64,000 nt of DNA. It comes from Kibdelosporangium banguiense. GTDB lineage: Bacteria > Actinomycetota > Actinomycetes > Mycobacteriales > Pseudonocardiaceae. Position 1 is the stretch's first letter, and each line of letters starts with the position of its first letter. This document shows, one piece after another, positions 1-11,351 of the stretch. The notes under the pieces were generated by a model, which searched no databases, was not told where the DNA came from, and saw nothing but the letters and a program-made list of their open reading frames with translations. The DNA lies in assembly GCF_017876405.1 (NCBI RefSeq), contig NZ_JAGINW010000001.1, forward strand, positions 186,001 to 250,000. The letters run 5' to 3'. A program made the translations under genes and the position numbers.

Positions 1-517
1 TTACTGTTCCTTTGACGGCTACCAGGTTTCGTAGGTCGTTGGCTGCCTGGGTTCGGCGTTCGAGGGTCCAGGTCGAGGCTCCGGATCGCCACATCTCCGC
101 GAGGGGGACTACGTGGTCTATCTGGATTTTGGAGACGTTGGTGATCGTTTCGCCGGTGTAGGGGTCCTGGAGCCGGCCGGATTGGATCGCACAGCGGCCT
201 TTCTTTCTGACCACGTCGGTTAGGTCCCGGGCCAGGACTTGGCTGCGTTGGTCGCAGCCGTCGCCGTCGACGTCTGCCCATGGCTGGCCGAAGACGCAGG
301 CTGCGCCCTTGTCGCAGTCGCGGACGTAGCCGTCGGCTTTGACGGGGGCGGCGACCACGAGGGCCGCCAGCTTCGTGCGGGCTGTCGCCGCGTCCGGGGT
401 TCCTGTGGGGACGTGGTCGACCGCGGGCACTGCGCGGCTTGTGGTTGGGCCTGAGCCTCCGGGGAAGCCCGCGCAGCCCGATAACAGGAAGAGAGCGACC
501 AGGATCACTCGGATCAT
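1..517 (-). CDS. HNH-type (GmrSD/DUF1524-like) nuclease lipoprotein, 3' end cut by window
   Basis: An open frame starts at ATG 517 and runs off the left edge, giving 172 visible residues. The N-terminus is a short hydrophobic stretch ending in a lipobox (LLSGC, Cys15), so it is probably a membrane-anchored extracellular lipoprotein. Two Cys pairs lie near residues 68-74 and 88-109. A tract with DVDGDGCDQRSQVLARDL (about 82-99) is typical of secreted HNH-family proteins, and IDHVVPL (133-139) followed by NDLRN (160-164) forms the His/Asn catalytic core. Likely role: extracellular nuclease or nuclease-like protein; the substrate is unknown. It lies 57 bp downstream of the nei-like gene on the same strand. 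Family assignment is by motif only; the C-terminus is not visible. Confidence 0.75.
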   Translation of the reverse strand, partial: MIRVILVALFLLSGCAGFPGGSGPTTSRAVPAVDHVPTGTPDAATARTKLAALVVAAPVKADGYVRDCDKGAACVFGQPWADVDGDGCDQRSQVLARDLTDVVRKKGRCAIQSGRLQDPYTGETITNVSKIQIDHVVPLAEMWRSGASTWTLERRTQAANDLRNLVAVKGTV

Positions 518-530
518 GGAAAGCAGGTAC

Positions 531-547
531 CCCGGTTCGACACCGGG
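531..547. terminator. short GC hairpin between nei-like gene and lipoprotein gene
   Basis: A perfect 6-bp stem CCCGGT/ACCGGG with a 5-nt loop lies in the 57-bp gap. There is no T tract. It could attenuate readthrough from the nei-like gene into the lipoprotein gene. It resembles a tRNA T-arm, but no acceptor or anticodon arm is present. Confidence 0.3.
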
Positions 548-574
548 CGAACGAGGCTGATCAGCCCAAGTTTG

Positions 575-1384
575 TTACTCCGGTTGGCAGGTTGGGCACC
601 AGAAGAGGTTGCGGCCGGCCAGTTCTGCCTTCGCCACTTCTGTTCCGCAGATGTAGCAGGGCAGGCCGTGGCGCCGGTAGACGTAGACCTCGCCGCCGTG
701 GGCGTCCTTGCGGGGTTCCCGGCCCATGACCTCGGGCATGTGTTCCGGGCGGACCGTATCTATCTGACCGGCTTTCACGCCGTAGTTCATCAGCTCGACC
801 AGGTCGTCCCACATCTCCTTGAAGACGATCTGGTCCAGCTCACGGCCCGTGGTCATCGGCGCGACGCCGTGCCGGAACAGGATCTCGGCCCGGTAGACGT
901 TGCCGACCCCGGCCAACACTGCCTGGTCCATCAGCAGAGCCGCCAGGGACACGCGGGACTTGGAGATGCGTGTCCAGGCCTTTTCGGGGTCGGCGTCCTT
1001 GCGCAGCGGGTCTGGACCGAGGCGGGCCTGCAGCCTGGCCACGTCGTCCGAGGTCCAGAGCTCACAGGCGTTCGGACCTCTCAGGTCCGTCCAATGTGTA
1101 CGACCGGCCACCCGCATCCGGACCTGGCCGACCGGGGCCAGCAGGGGCAGCTTGCGCTCGTCGAAGATCCCGGCCAGGCCCAGGTGGATGTGCACGATCG
1201 CGTCCGGGCCGTAGACATGGAAGAGATGCTTTCCATGGGCTTCGGCACGCGCCAGCTTCCGGCCGTCCAAAAGGGACGCTTGGGCGGCGAACCGCCCTTG
1301 CGGGCTGGAGACCGCGACCGGGTGACCGGCGTAACGACGGTGGTGCATCCGGGCATGCCGGTGCAGCGTGTGACCTTCAGGCAT
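575..1384 (-). CDS. nei: Fpg/Nei family DNA glycosylase
   Basis: Base-excision-repair glycosylase/AP lyase acting on oxidised bases. At 269 residues it has the expected family length. The N-terminus begins MPEG, giving the catalytic Pro-Glu after Met removal. Lys52 in HGKHLFH is the likely hairpin lysine. The helix-two-turn-helix covers about residues 150-176 (LLMDQAVLAGVGNVYRAEIL). The C-terminal zinc finger is CxxC-x16-CxxC (C243, C246, C263, C266). Start is ATG 1384. It lies 12 bp downstream of rpiB on the same strand. The nei-rpiB pair matches Rv2464c-Rv2465c of M. tuberculosis (known synteny), so it is a Nei1-type enzyme rather than MutM. Confidence 0.93.
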   Translation of the reverse strand: MPEGHTLHRHARMHHRRYAGHPVAVSSPQGRFAAQASLLDGRKLARAEAHGKHLFHVYGPDAIVHIHLGLAGIFDERKLPLLAPVGQVRMRVAGRTHWTDLRGPNACELWTSDDVARLQARLGPDPLRKDADPEKAWTRISKSRVSLAALLMDQAVLAGVGNVYRAEILFRHGVAPMTTGRELDQIVFKEMWDDLVELMNYGVKAGQIDTVRPEHMPEVMGREPRKDAHGGEVYVYRRHGLPCYICGTEVAKAELAGRNLFWCPTCQPE

Positions 1385-1396
1385 TTGCCGTTCAGT

Positions 1397-1864
1397 CTAC
1401 TCCGGCAGTGGCGGCGGTGTCCCGGTCTTCTCGTACTCGGAGACCAGGTCGATCCGCCGCTGGTGCCGGCCGCCCTCGAACTCCGTCACCAGGAACGCGT
1501 CCACGATCTCGGCCGCCTCCTTGGAGGTGTGCATGCGCGCACCGATGGCGACGACCTGGGCGTTGTTGTGCTTACGAGCCAGCTGGGCCGTCTCGACGTT
1601 GTAGGCGAGCGCGGCGCGGCAGCCAGGCACCTTGTTGGCGGAGATCTGCTCGCCGTTGCCGGAGCCGCCGATGACCACACCGCGGCTGCCCTCGTTGGCG
1701 ACCACGAGCGACGCGGCCTCGATGCAGAACGGCGGGTAGTCGTCCAGCGCGTCGTAGACGTGCGGCCCCACGTCGATGACTTCGTGGCCGGCGCCCTTGA
1801 GGTGCTCGGCGAGGTCGTTCTTCAGCTCGTAACCAGCATGGTCACTTCCCAGATACACACGCAC
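1397..1864 (-). CDS. rpiB: ribose-5-phosphate isomerase B
   Basis: Interconverts ribose-5-phosphate and ribulose-5-phosphate in the pentose phosphate pathway; cytosolic. The 155 residues start with the RpiB signature MRVYLGSDHAGYELK. The phosphate-binding and catalytic loop is GGSGNGEQ (residues 66-73). The catalytic Cys of the E. coli-type enzyme is replaced here by Ser68, with Glu72 as likely base, as in the mycobacterial enzyme. His98-Asn-Asn follows in the usual place. It lies directly upstream of the nei-like gene. Start ATG 1864 is only 41 bp from the divergent comB-like start, so the promoters must be compact. Confidence 0.95.
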   Translation of the reverse strand: MRVYLGSDHAGYELKNDLAEHLKGAGHEVIDVGPHVYDALDDYPPFCIEAASLVVANEGSRGVVIGGSGNGEQISANKVPGCRAALAYNVETAQLARKHNNAQVVAIGARMHTSKEAAEIVDAFLVTEFEGGRHQRRIDLVSEYEKTGTPPPLPE

Positions 1865-1905
1865 GCGCCGAAGTGTGCCATGGACGGGGCTGGCAGGCTG
1901 GAGGC

Positions 1906-2595
1906 ATGTTCACTCAGGACAGCTTCGGCGTACGGCTCGAGTGGGGCAAGGACGGCCTGGACGCCCTCTCCCCGCACTGCACAGCGGTGATCATTGTCGA
2001 CGTGTTGAGCTTCTCCACCTCGGTCGACCTGATCGTCGGCCAGGGTGCGCGCGTCAAGCTGGACCCGTGGACCGGTGAGCAGTACGGACCGCGACGTCCA
2101 AGTGCGCTGAAGTCCGTCCAAGCAGGCACGGACATCGCGATGAGCTCGCCGAACGGCGGTGAACTGGCTCGGCAGGCCGCCAAGGTCACCCGAGTGATGG
2201 CCGGGTGCCTGCGCAACGCCAACGCGGTCGCGGACAAGGCCATCGATGTGGCCGACCGTGGGCCGATCGGCGTCATCGCGGCAGGTGAGCAATGGGGCGT
2301 CAACCTGAACGAGCGGGGCACGCCCGGCCGGTTGCGTCCCGCCATCGAGGACTACCTGGGCGCGGGCGCGATCATCTCGGCGCTGCTGGCTGAGGGGTAC
2401 AGCCCGGCGTCGCCCGAGGCCGCGCTGGCTGCCACCTCGTATCGCACCGCTGAGCCCTATCTGGCCGAACTGCTTGGCGGTTGCGGGTCGGGGCTCGAGC
2501 TGGGGTCGAAAGGCCTGTCGGAGGACATCGCGATCGCGGGCCAGGTGAACGTGAGCAAGGCCGCACCGCTGCTGACCGACGGCGTGTTCCAGTGA
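1906..2595 (+). CDS. ComB-like 2-phosphosulfolactate phosphatase family protein
   Basis: A 229-residue protein of the ComB family; the archetype removes phosphate from 2-phosphosulfolactate in coenzyme M synthesis. Actinomycetes lack that pathway, so the true substrate is unknown. Family-type segments seen: TAVIIVDVLSFSTSV near the N-terminus, SSPNGGEL mid-protein, a Cys-Leu-Arg-Asn-Ala segment, and IEDYLGAGAII with an acidic C-terminal half. ATG 1906 is preferred because MFTQDSFGVRLEW is the usual family beginning. A GTG at 1873 in the same frame is possible but would crowd rpiB. The stop overlaps the next start (GTGA), so the two genes are probably translationally coupled. Confidence 0.8.
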   Translation: MFTQDSFGVRLEWGKDGLDALSPHCTAVIIVDVLSFSTSVDLIVGQGARVKLDPWTGEQYGPRRPSALKSVQAGTDIAMSSPNGGELARQAAKVTRVMAGCLRNANAVADKAIDVADRGPIGVIAAGEQWGVNLNERGTPGRLRPAIEDYLGAGAIISALLAEGYSPASPEAALAATSYRTAEPYLAELLGGCGSGLELGSKGLSEDIAIAGQVNVSKAAPLLTDGVFQ

Positions 2596-3252
2596 AGGTG
2601 ATCGAGGTCGCCGCAGGCGTCTACGCCATCCGGCACGAGGAACTGGATCTCACGACCGGCCTCATCGTGGGCGAAGACAGCTGCCTGGTGGTCGATACGG
2701 CGGGCGACCATGTCCAAGGTTCCGCGCTCGCCAAGGCAATCCGGGAGATCACGTCCAACCCGTGGCAAGTCGTCTACACGCACGCGCATTTCGACCATTA
2801 CTACGGCACAAGCGCGTTCATGCCGTGCGATGTATGGGCGCACCAAGCGTTCCGCTTCGACGCCGATGAGCAAGCCAAGTGGGTGGCCAAATACCGCGAG
2901 GACGGCAAGCCGGAGATCGCCGAGGCCATCCGCGACACCGCACTGGTCGCGCCCACGAACACCTTCGACAAGACAAAAGAGCTCTCAGTCGGCAGGAGAA
3001 CCGTTGTGCTGCAACACTTCGGGCCGGCACACTCGTTCAGCGACACGGTTGTGCACGTGCCGGATGCACGGGTGGTATTCGCCGGGGACCTTGTCGAAGA
3101 GCCCGGGTTCATCGCGGAGTCGTTCGGGGACGGCGACGTGACCCAGTGGCCGGCCGCGCTGCAGGCGCTGCTGGCCCTGGATCCACGTGTCGTCGTCCCC
3201 GGTCACGGCTCCCCGGTGGACAAGGATTTCGTTGCCGCGCAACGGGAGATCC

Positions 3253-3281
<29 letters not shown>
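2592..3281 (+). CDS. metallo-beta-lactamase fold hydrolase
   Basis: A 229-residue MBL-superfamily hydrolase. The metal-binding motif is HAHFDH (residues 64-69), followed by an His in GPAHS, an Asp in AGD and a His in [10 protein letters not shown] near the C-terminus. All ligands expected for a binuclear site are present. No signal peptide is visible, so it is cytosolic; the substrate is unknown. GTG 2592 is chosen because it gives the exact GTGA overlap with the comB-like stop and starts at the first beta strand. Its 3' end overlaps the convergent aldehyde dehydrogenase gene by 29 bp. Confidence 0.88.
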
Positions 3282-4683
<1,402 letters not shown>

Positions 4684-4710
4684 TGGTACTCCCTCAACGC
4701 TCGACTATTG

Positions 4711-4754
4711 GCTCCCAGAGTGGCGTCGGGAGCGTCCGACGCCACTCTGGGAGC
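4711..4754 (-). terminator. perfect 19-bp-stem inverted repeat, likely terminator
   Basis: The left arm (4711-4729) and right arm (4736-4754) are perfect reverse complements around a 6-nt loop. It sits 42 bp past the DsbA-like stop and upstream of the aldehyde dehydrogenase start, both on the minus strand. There is no clear T tract, as is common for actinobacterial terminators. It could also be an operator, but the long uninterrupted stem fits RNA folding better. Confidence 0.65.
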
Positions 4755-4795
4755 ACCTCCACCCCTCGACGATAGAGCGACTGGACCGATCAGGC

Positions 4796-5410
4796 TCAGG
4801 TGAAGTTGAGCTCACCTGTGCGGGTGCGCTTGAGCTCGAAGAAGTCCTTGTACCCGGCCAGCAGGCGCGAGCCGTCGAAGATGTCGAGCGCGTCCTGGCC
4901 ACGCGGGATGCTGGTGAGCACCGGGCCGAAGAAGGCCACACCGTTGATGTGGATGGTGGGCGTGCCCACGTCCATGCCAACCGGGTCCATGCCTTCGTGG
5001 TGGCTCTTGCGCAGCGCCTCGTCGTACTCGGTGCTGTTCGCGGCCGCCGCGAGCTCGGCAGGCAGGCCGACCTCGGCGAGCGCGTCGAGAATGACCTGGT
5101 CGTAGTCCTTACGACCCTCGTTGTGGATCTTCGTACCCAACGCGGTGTACAGGTCGCGCAGCACTTCCTCGCCCTTGGCCTGCGCGGCGGCGATCGCCAC
5201 ACGGACCGGCCCCCAGGCCTTGTCGAGCAGCTCGCGGTACTCCGGCGGGAGGTCCCGGCCTTCGTTGAGAACTGCGAGGCTCATCACCCGGAACCGCAGT
5301 TCGATGTCGCGATGCTTCTCCACCTCGAGGATCCATCTGGACGAGATCCACGCGAACGGGCACGCGGGGTCGAAATAGAAGTCGACTGTTGTCTTGTCAG
5401 GTGCGCTCAT
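4796..5410 (-). CDS. DsbA-family, mycothiol-dependent nitroreductase-like protein
   Basis: A 204-residue thioredoxin-fold protein of the DsbA/FrnE type, closely resembling M. tuberculosis Rv2466c, a mycothiol-linked reductase. The active site near the N-terminus reads DPACPFAW: the nucleophilic Cys17 is kept, but the second Cys of the mycobacterial CPWC is Ala20. That implies a monothiol mechanism using mycothiol to resolve the intermediate (inference). Other conserved tracts are [34 protein letters not shown] and [20 protein letters not shown] 5410 is chosen over an ATG 30 bp upstream because it gives the family N-terminus. It is divergent from pepN, as in mycobacteria. Confidence 0.87.
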   Translation of the reverse strand: MSAPDKTTVDFYFDPACPFAWISSRWILEVEKHRDIELRFRVMSLAVLNEGRDLPPEYRELLDKAWGPVRVAIAAAQAKGEEVLRDLYTALGTKIHNEGRKDYDQVILDALAEVGLPAELAAAANSTEYDEALRKSHHEGMDPVGMDVGTPTIHINGVAFFGPVLTSIPRGQDALDIFDGSRLLAGYKDFFELKRTRTGELNFT

Positions 5411-5499
5411 GCCAGGCACAACCGGATCGGCCGTCAACATCTTCCCGACCGGCGTGATTGGATACCGTTGTCAACTTCCAGCTGAACCTGAGGTGATCA

Positions 5500-8064
<2,565 letters not shown>

Positions 8065-8068
8065 GAAA

Positions 8069-8111
8069 ACCCCGTGGGGAGTGGCGATCCACTCCCCACG
8101 GGGTCTCTTTT
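8069..8111. terminator. bidirectional rho-independent terminator after pepN
   Basis: A perfect 16-bp stem (8069-8084 with 8089-8104) around loop CGAT is followed on the plus strand by CTCTTTT. The 5' side carries GAGAAAA, so it also has a T-rich tail on the minus strand. It lies between the convergent pepN and DUF5130 genes and can serve both. Confidence 0.92.
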
Positions 8112-8119
8112 CAGTACTG

Positions 8120-8635
8120 TCAGTGAGCCGGCGTGCCTGCCTGGTCGCACAGCATGCGCAGACCGCTCACCAGGCCGCCGATCAGGTCGCCCTCCTTGAA
8201 GGACGCGACCATGCTCATCACGGCCAGCTTGAGGCCGCGGTCGGGCAGACGGCGCGCCGCCTCCTCGCCCGTGACGATCTCGACCACGCGCTGTGCGGGT
8301 GAGACAGCGATCAGCACGGAATGGCTCACGTCGCCGCCGGAACCCGCGTGCAGCTGCTGGGCTTCACCGTGGGTGTCCGAACCGAGCTCGCCGAGATAGA
8401 TGCTGAAGGACAGTCCCGCGGACCGGCTCGCCAGCGTCAGGGCTTCGTCCAACCGGGACAGCTGCACCGGGGTGAACGGCAGCGCGGGCGTTGCCAGCTC
8501 GTAGGGACGGGCGACCGACAGGCGGCCGGTCGACGTGACGACTGTGCCTTCCGGCAACTGCGACTCGTCGATCACAGGTCCGGCTTTGACGACCTCACCA
8601 GCTGCCACGGGCACCTCCCCATGCGGTCCGCGCAT
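8120..8635 (-). CDS. DUF5130 (TPM-fold-like) protein
   Basis: A protein of up to 171 residues resembling the actinobacterial DUF5130 family and, by position, Rv2468c. Features seen: a central LSRLDEALTLASRSAGLSF tract, a YLGELG strand, an VSHSVLIAVSPAQRVVEIVTG segment and a C-terminal helix MSMVASFKEGDLIGGLVSGL. These resemble TPM-domain proteins thought to act near membranes. The start is uncertain: ATG 8635 overlaps the upstream small gene by 41 bp, while GTG 8614 would shorten the overlap. Same-strand overlap suggests coupled translation. No catalytic residues can be named. Confidence 0.75.
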   Translation of the reverse strand: MRGPHGEVPVAAGEVVKAGPVIDESQLPEGTVVTSTGRLSVARPYELATPALPFTPVQLSRLDEALTLASRSAGLSFSIYLGELGSDTHGEAQQLHAGSGGDVSHSVLIAVSPAQRVVEIVTGEEAARRLPDRGLKLAVMSMVASFKEGDLIGGLVSGLRMLCDQAGTPAH

Positions 8636-8840
8636 GCTGCGCGGAACCTTCCTGCACCGGAGCCGGCTGCTGCGTGCCGGCCGGGTTCGCGGTCCACCAG
8701 ACAGGCGGGTAGTCCCAGTCCTGACCCGGGCGGTAGCGGGGCGTCTTGGACGCGCGTTCGCGCAGCGTCAGCAGCGCCACAAGGCCATAGATGGCCCCCG
8801 GAATCACCACGAAGACGAGAACTGTCTCGACCAAGCTCAC
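8595..8840 (-). CDS. small single-pass membrane protein
   Basis: An 81-residue protein with one N-terminal transmembrane helix (about residues 5-25, VETVLVFVVIPGAIYGLVALL), then a basic stretch and a conserved-looking TPRYRPGQDWDYPPVWW tract. The tail is polar. Small proteins with this layout often precede DUF5130 genes in actinomycetes (recalled, not checked). It probably anchors at the membrane and may partner with the downstream overlapping DUF5130 protein. No function is recognised. Confidence 0.7.
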   Translation of the reverse strand: MSLVETVLVFVVIPGAIYGLVALLTLRERASKTPRYRPGQDWDYPPVWWTANPAGTQQPAPVQEGSAQHARTAWGGARGSW

Positions 8841-9166
8841 CCGCTAAAGGTAGCCGACACCACTCCACATCGGAGCGCTGACCCCATCCAGCCTCCGGTC
8901 GTCCCAGTCACTGGGAGCGCTCCGACCCCGGACAGTCGCATGTCCTGCGGTCTTGGTAACCCATATGCGCCATGTGCTGGCCGCAGTTGTCCCGCGCGCG
9001 GCGCATCGCCAGGTGGCGAACGGCCCCATCGGCCGGCAACCGGGCGGTTGGACCGACTTGACGGCTTGCGACTTACCCGCAACCCTCTTCACAATTCACC
9101 TGTACGGACCTTGCGAAACCCGCTCACACCACTCTTCTCACGTTTGAGTCACGAGGAGGCCCCGAC
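8841..9166. other. 326-bp intergenic region upstream of the repeat-protein gene
   Basis: No coding frame with plausible codon use was found. It separates the divergent small membrane gene from the GTRVT-repeat gene. It holds a candidate promoter near 9066-9095 and a strong ribosome-binding site at 9153-9159. Two short copies of GGGAGCGCTCCGAC-like sequence around 8870-8930 look like imperfect repeats; nothing else stands out. Confidence 0.5.
9066..9095 (+). promoter_or_regulatory. candidate promoter of the GTRVT-repeat gene
   Basis: TTGCGA (9066-9071), an 18-bp spacer and CACAAT (9090-9095) form a reasonable housekeeping-type promoter. It predicts a leader of about 65 nt before ATG 9167. Assigned by pattern only. 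Confidence 0.4.
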
Positions 9167-9544
9167 ATGACCACGATGCCGACCGCCGATCAGGCGACCT
9201 TCACGGCCCTAGTAGCTGCTCTGTGTGATGGGCAAGCCGAGGGAACCAGGGTTACCGCAGGCACGCGAGTCACTCGCGGCACTCGTGTCACGCGGGGTAC
9301 CCGCGTCACGGCATGCAGTGAAGGTACTCGGGTCACTGCCGGCACTCGCGTGACCCGGGGCACTCGTGTGACCCGTGAGGGCACTCGCGTCACGGCAGGC
9401 ACCCGTGTGACCCGTGGAACTCGCGTCACTCGCGAAGGCACCCGCGTCACGGCAGGCACTCGCGTCACTCGCGGTACGCGAGTCACCCGCGGTACGCGAG
9501 TCACCCGCGGGACGCGTGTCACCGCGGGCACCCGAGTCACCTGA
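9167..9544 (+). CDS. GTRVT hexapeptide-repeat protein of unknown function
   Basis: A 125-residue protein: a 25-residue non-repetitive head (containing Cys20 and ATFTALVAAL, possibly helical), then 16 perfect copies of Gly-Thr-Arg-Val-Thr. The sixth residue is Ala or Arg. Two breaks are single Glu insertions (71, 90) and one is Cys-Ser-Glu (50-52). A 19-residue supermodule (A-, R-, R-type hexads plus Glu) occurs twice, at 53-71 and 72-90. The protein is very basic (25 Arg, 6 acidic residues). A strong GAGGAGG lies 7 nt before ATG 9167. Codons vary strongly at third positions while the peptide does not. No signal peptide or known family is recognised. Options: RiPP-like precursor (head as leader), nucleic-acid-binding polymer, or beta-solenoid structural protein. 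Confidence 0.75.
   Translation: MTTMPTADQATFTALVAALCDGQAEGTRVTAGTRVTRGTRVTRGTRVTACSEGTRVTAGTRVTRGTRVTREGTRVTAGTRVTRGTRVTREGTRVTAGTRVTRGTRVTRGTRVTRGTRVTAGTRVT
9242..9541 (+). repeat. 18-bp in-frame tandem repeat array (16 units)
   Basis: Units encode GTRVT plus Ala or Arg. Copies differ mainly at third codon positions (Gly GGA/C/G/T, Arg CGN or AGG, Val GTT/C/G), so it is an old, selected repeat rather than a fresh slippage product. The array is interrupted by 9-bp and two 3-bp insertions. There are no unique spacers. Confidence 0.95.
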
Positions 9545-9547
9545 TAG

Positions 9548-10204
9548 CTACGCCGCGGGTTCGCCCAGGTAAGGCAGCCAGAGCGGATCGGCGTCGGCCA
9601 CACCGGCGAGCAGTCGCCAGTGCGGGCCACGTGGCGCCGCGGGAACCACCCGCAGCCGCCAGCCCAGCTCGGACAGCAGCTTGTCCGCCTTCTTGTGATT
9701 GCATCTCGCGCAGCTGGCGACGCAGTTCTGCCATGTGTGGGGACCCCCACGACTGCGCGGCACGACATGATCGATAGTCTCCGCACGACCGCCGCAGTAA
9801 GCGCATCTGTAGCGGTCGCGGTGCATCAAGCCAGCACGCGTCAACGGCACGCGGCCGCGGTACGGCACGCGTACGTAGCTGCTGAGCCTGATCACCGACG
9901 GAATCTCCACACTGGACGTGGCCGAATGCATGACCATCCCAGTCGGATCTCCGTGCACGACCTCGGCCTTGCCGCAGACCACCAGAACGACAGCTCGCCG
10001 CAACGGCAGCGCCGTCAGCGGCTCGAACGTGGCGTTGAGTAACAGGACCCTGCGGCGGCCCCAAGGGACCACGGACAGGCCAGTCGACGCCGGGCGTTGG
10101 TCCGCAATTGGCGGTTGCGGAGACAGCGCCGCCAGCGCCGCGTTCCCGGTGCCGGTTGCACCGAGTTTCGCGCCGCTGATCGGAGTCGGTTTTCGGTCGA
10201 GCAC
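9548..10204 (-). CDS. HNH endonuclease domain protein (Rv2469c-like)
   Basis: A 218-residue protein with an N-terminal VLLLNATFEPLTALPLRRAVVLV tract typical of this actinobacterial/cyanobacterial HNH family and a C-terminal zinc-HNH domain: CAYC (134-137), DHVVPRSRGG (His146), Cys161, Cys168-Asn-His170. It is likely a DNA-nicking or structure-specific nuclease; the substrate is unknown. GTG 10204 is chosen because GGAGGT lies 6 nt upstream and the length matches the mycobacterial homologue; the frame is open far upstream but lacks support there. It converges on the GTRVT gene with 3 bp between the stops. Confidence 0.85.
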   Translation of the reverse strand: MLDRKPTPISGAKLGATGTGNAALAALSPQPPIADQRPASTGLSVVPWGRRRVLLLNATFEPLTALPLRRAVVLVVCGKAEVVHGDPTGMVMHSATSSVEIPSVIRLSSYVRVPYRGRVPLTRAGLMHRDRYRCAYCGGRAETIDHVVPRSRGGPHTWQNCVASCARCNHKKADKLLSELGWRLRVVPAAPRGPHWRLLAGVADADPLWLPYLGEPAA

Positions 10205-10268
10205 GCGACCACCTCCACCGGGGTGCAAGGCATAGTCGACCACACAACACACCTCTCGCGCACGTGTG

Positions 10269-10289
10269 TTGACATACGTGTCACGTCTC
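10269..10289. promoter_or_regulatory. TTGACA-containing direct repeat in the HNH/mscS divergent region
   Basis: In the 172-bp divergent gap two ACGTGT elements flank TTGACAT with about a 14-bp period. The element could be a -35 region for mscS or an operator; no good -10 partner was found. Confidence 0.25.
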
Positions 10290-10376
10290 CGGTTGACGAA
10301 ACCCCGGTGAACGCCGGATTGACCGCCCAGGCCTAGCCTGGCTGGTGCCCTGGTCCCCCGCCCGAAGATCGGATCG

Positions 10377-11339
10377 ATGAACCCCCTCCTGTCTGAGCCT
10401 CCCACCTGCGTGAACGACATCGGCACGCTCTGCCGTACGGTGTTCGAGATGACCGGGAACGCCTGGCTGTCCGGAGCGGTCGGCTGGCTGGCCAACGCCC
10501 CGTTACGAATCCTGATCATCCTGGTCGTGGCGTTCGTGGTGCGATTCGTCGTACGCCGCACGATCGACCGGCTGGCCCGTGGCGCGAGCAACGGCAAGAC
10601 CCCGCGCATCCTGCGGCCGCTCAAGGAGCGGGCCCCGCAGACGATCGGCGCGCTGGTCTCCGAGCGCCGTCAGCAGCGCGCCCAGACCATCGGCTCGGTG
10701 ATGAAGTCGCTGGTCTCGTTTCTGGTGTGGGGACTGGCGTTCATGCTGATCCTCGGCGAGATCGGGATCAACCTGGGGCCGATCATCGCCTCGGCCGGCA
10801 TCGTGGGTGTGGCGCTGGGTTTCGGTGCGCAGAACCTGGTCAAGGACTTCCTGTCCGGTGTGTTCATGATGCTTGAGGACCAGTACGGCGTCGGTGACAT
10901 CGTCGACGTCGGCCCGGCGACCGGCACGATCGAATCCGTCGGTTTACGCGTCACCACGCTGCGTGACGTCAACGGCACGGTCTGGTACGTCCGCAACGGC
11001 GAGATCCTGCGTGTGGGCAACTCCAGCCAGGGCTTCGCCGTGGCCGTAGTGGACGTCCCGCTGGGCTACAGCGCCGACATCGAGGCCGCGACCGAGGTCA
11101 TCAAGCGGATCGTGACCGACGAGACCGGTACCGAGCCGGTGTCCGAGGACGTGCTGGAGCCACCCGAGGTCCTCGGTGTGGACAAAGTCACACCGGAGAG
11201 CATCACCGTCCGGCTGACTGTGAAAGTCCGTGCGGGCAGGCAGTGGGCAGTACAGCGGGCCCTGCGCGCACGGATCATCCCGGCGCTCGAGGAAGCCGGT
11301 ATCGAGCCGCCCCTAGGCCGTCTCTACGGCCAGAAGTAG
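10377..11339 (+). CDS. mscS: MscS family mechanosensitive channel
   Basis: A 320-residue inner-membrane channel that releases solutes on hypo-osmotic shock. TM helices lie at about 43-60 (LRILIILVVAFVVRFVV), 111-128 and 133-150. The pore helix carries GVALGFGAQNLVKDFLSG, the family signature, followed by the beta domain EDQYGVGDIVDVG and a soluble C-terminal domain. The central loop (65-105) is rich in Arg/Lys. Start ATG 10377. It lies 12 bp before glbO and is probably cotranscribed with it; this association recurs in actinomycetes. Confidence 0.92.
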   Translation: MNPLLSEPPTCVNDIGTLCRTVFEMTGNAWLSGAVGWLANAPLRILIILVVAFVVRFVVRRTIDRLARGASNGKTPRILRPLKERAPQTIGALVSERRQQRAQTIGSVMKSLVSFLVWGLAFMLILGEIGINLGPIIASAGIVGVALGFGAQNLVKDFLSGVFMMLEDQYGVGDIVDVGPATGTIESVGLRVTTLRDVNGTVWYVRNGEILRVGNSSQGFAVAVVDVPLGYSADIEAATEVIKRIVTDETGTEPVSEDVLEPPEVLGVDKVTPESITVRLTVKVRAGRQWAVQRALRARIIPALEEAGIEPPLGRLYGQK

Positions 11340-11351
11340 GACAATGGTGAC

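Noticed and set aside
531-547. tRNA T-arm look-alike
   Set aside because: No acceptor, D or anticodon arm around it; only a hairpin is supported.
572-1990. Plus-strand open frame over nei and rpiB
   Set aside because: Covers two clear minus-strand genes; mirror frame.
9242-9541. CRISPR-like array
   Set aside because: Units are contiguous 18-mers with no unique spacers and stay in one reading frame.
9190-9786. Minus-strand frame through the repeat (VTRVPx), about 198 codons
   Set aside because: It has no ribosome-binding site, overlaps the HNH gene in another frame, and the single AGG codon of the plus strand breaks its pattern. Treated as a mirror frame.
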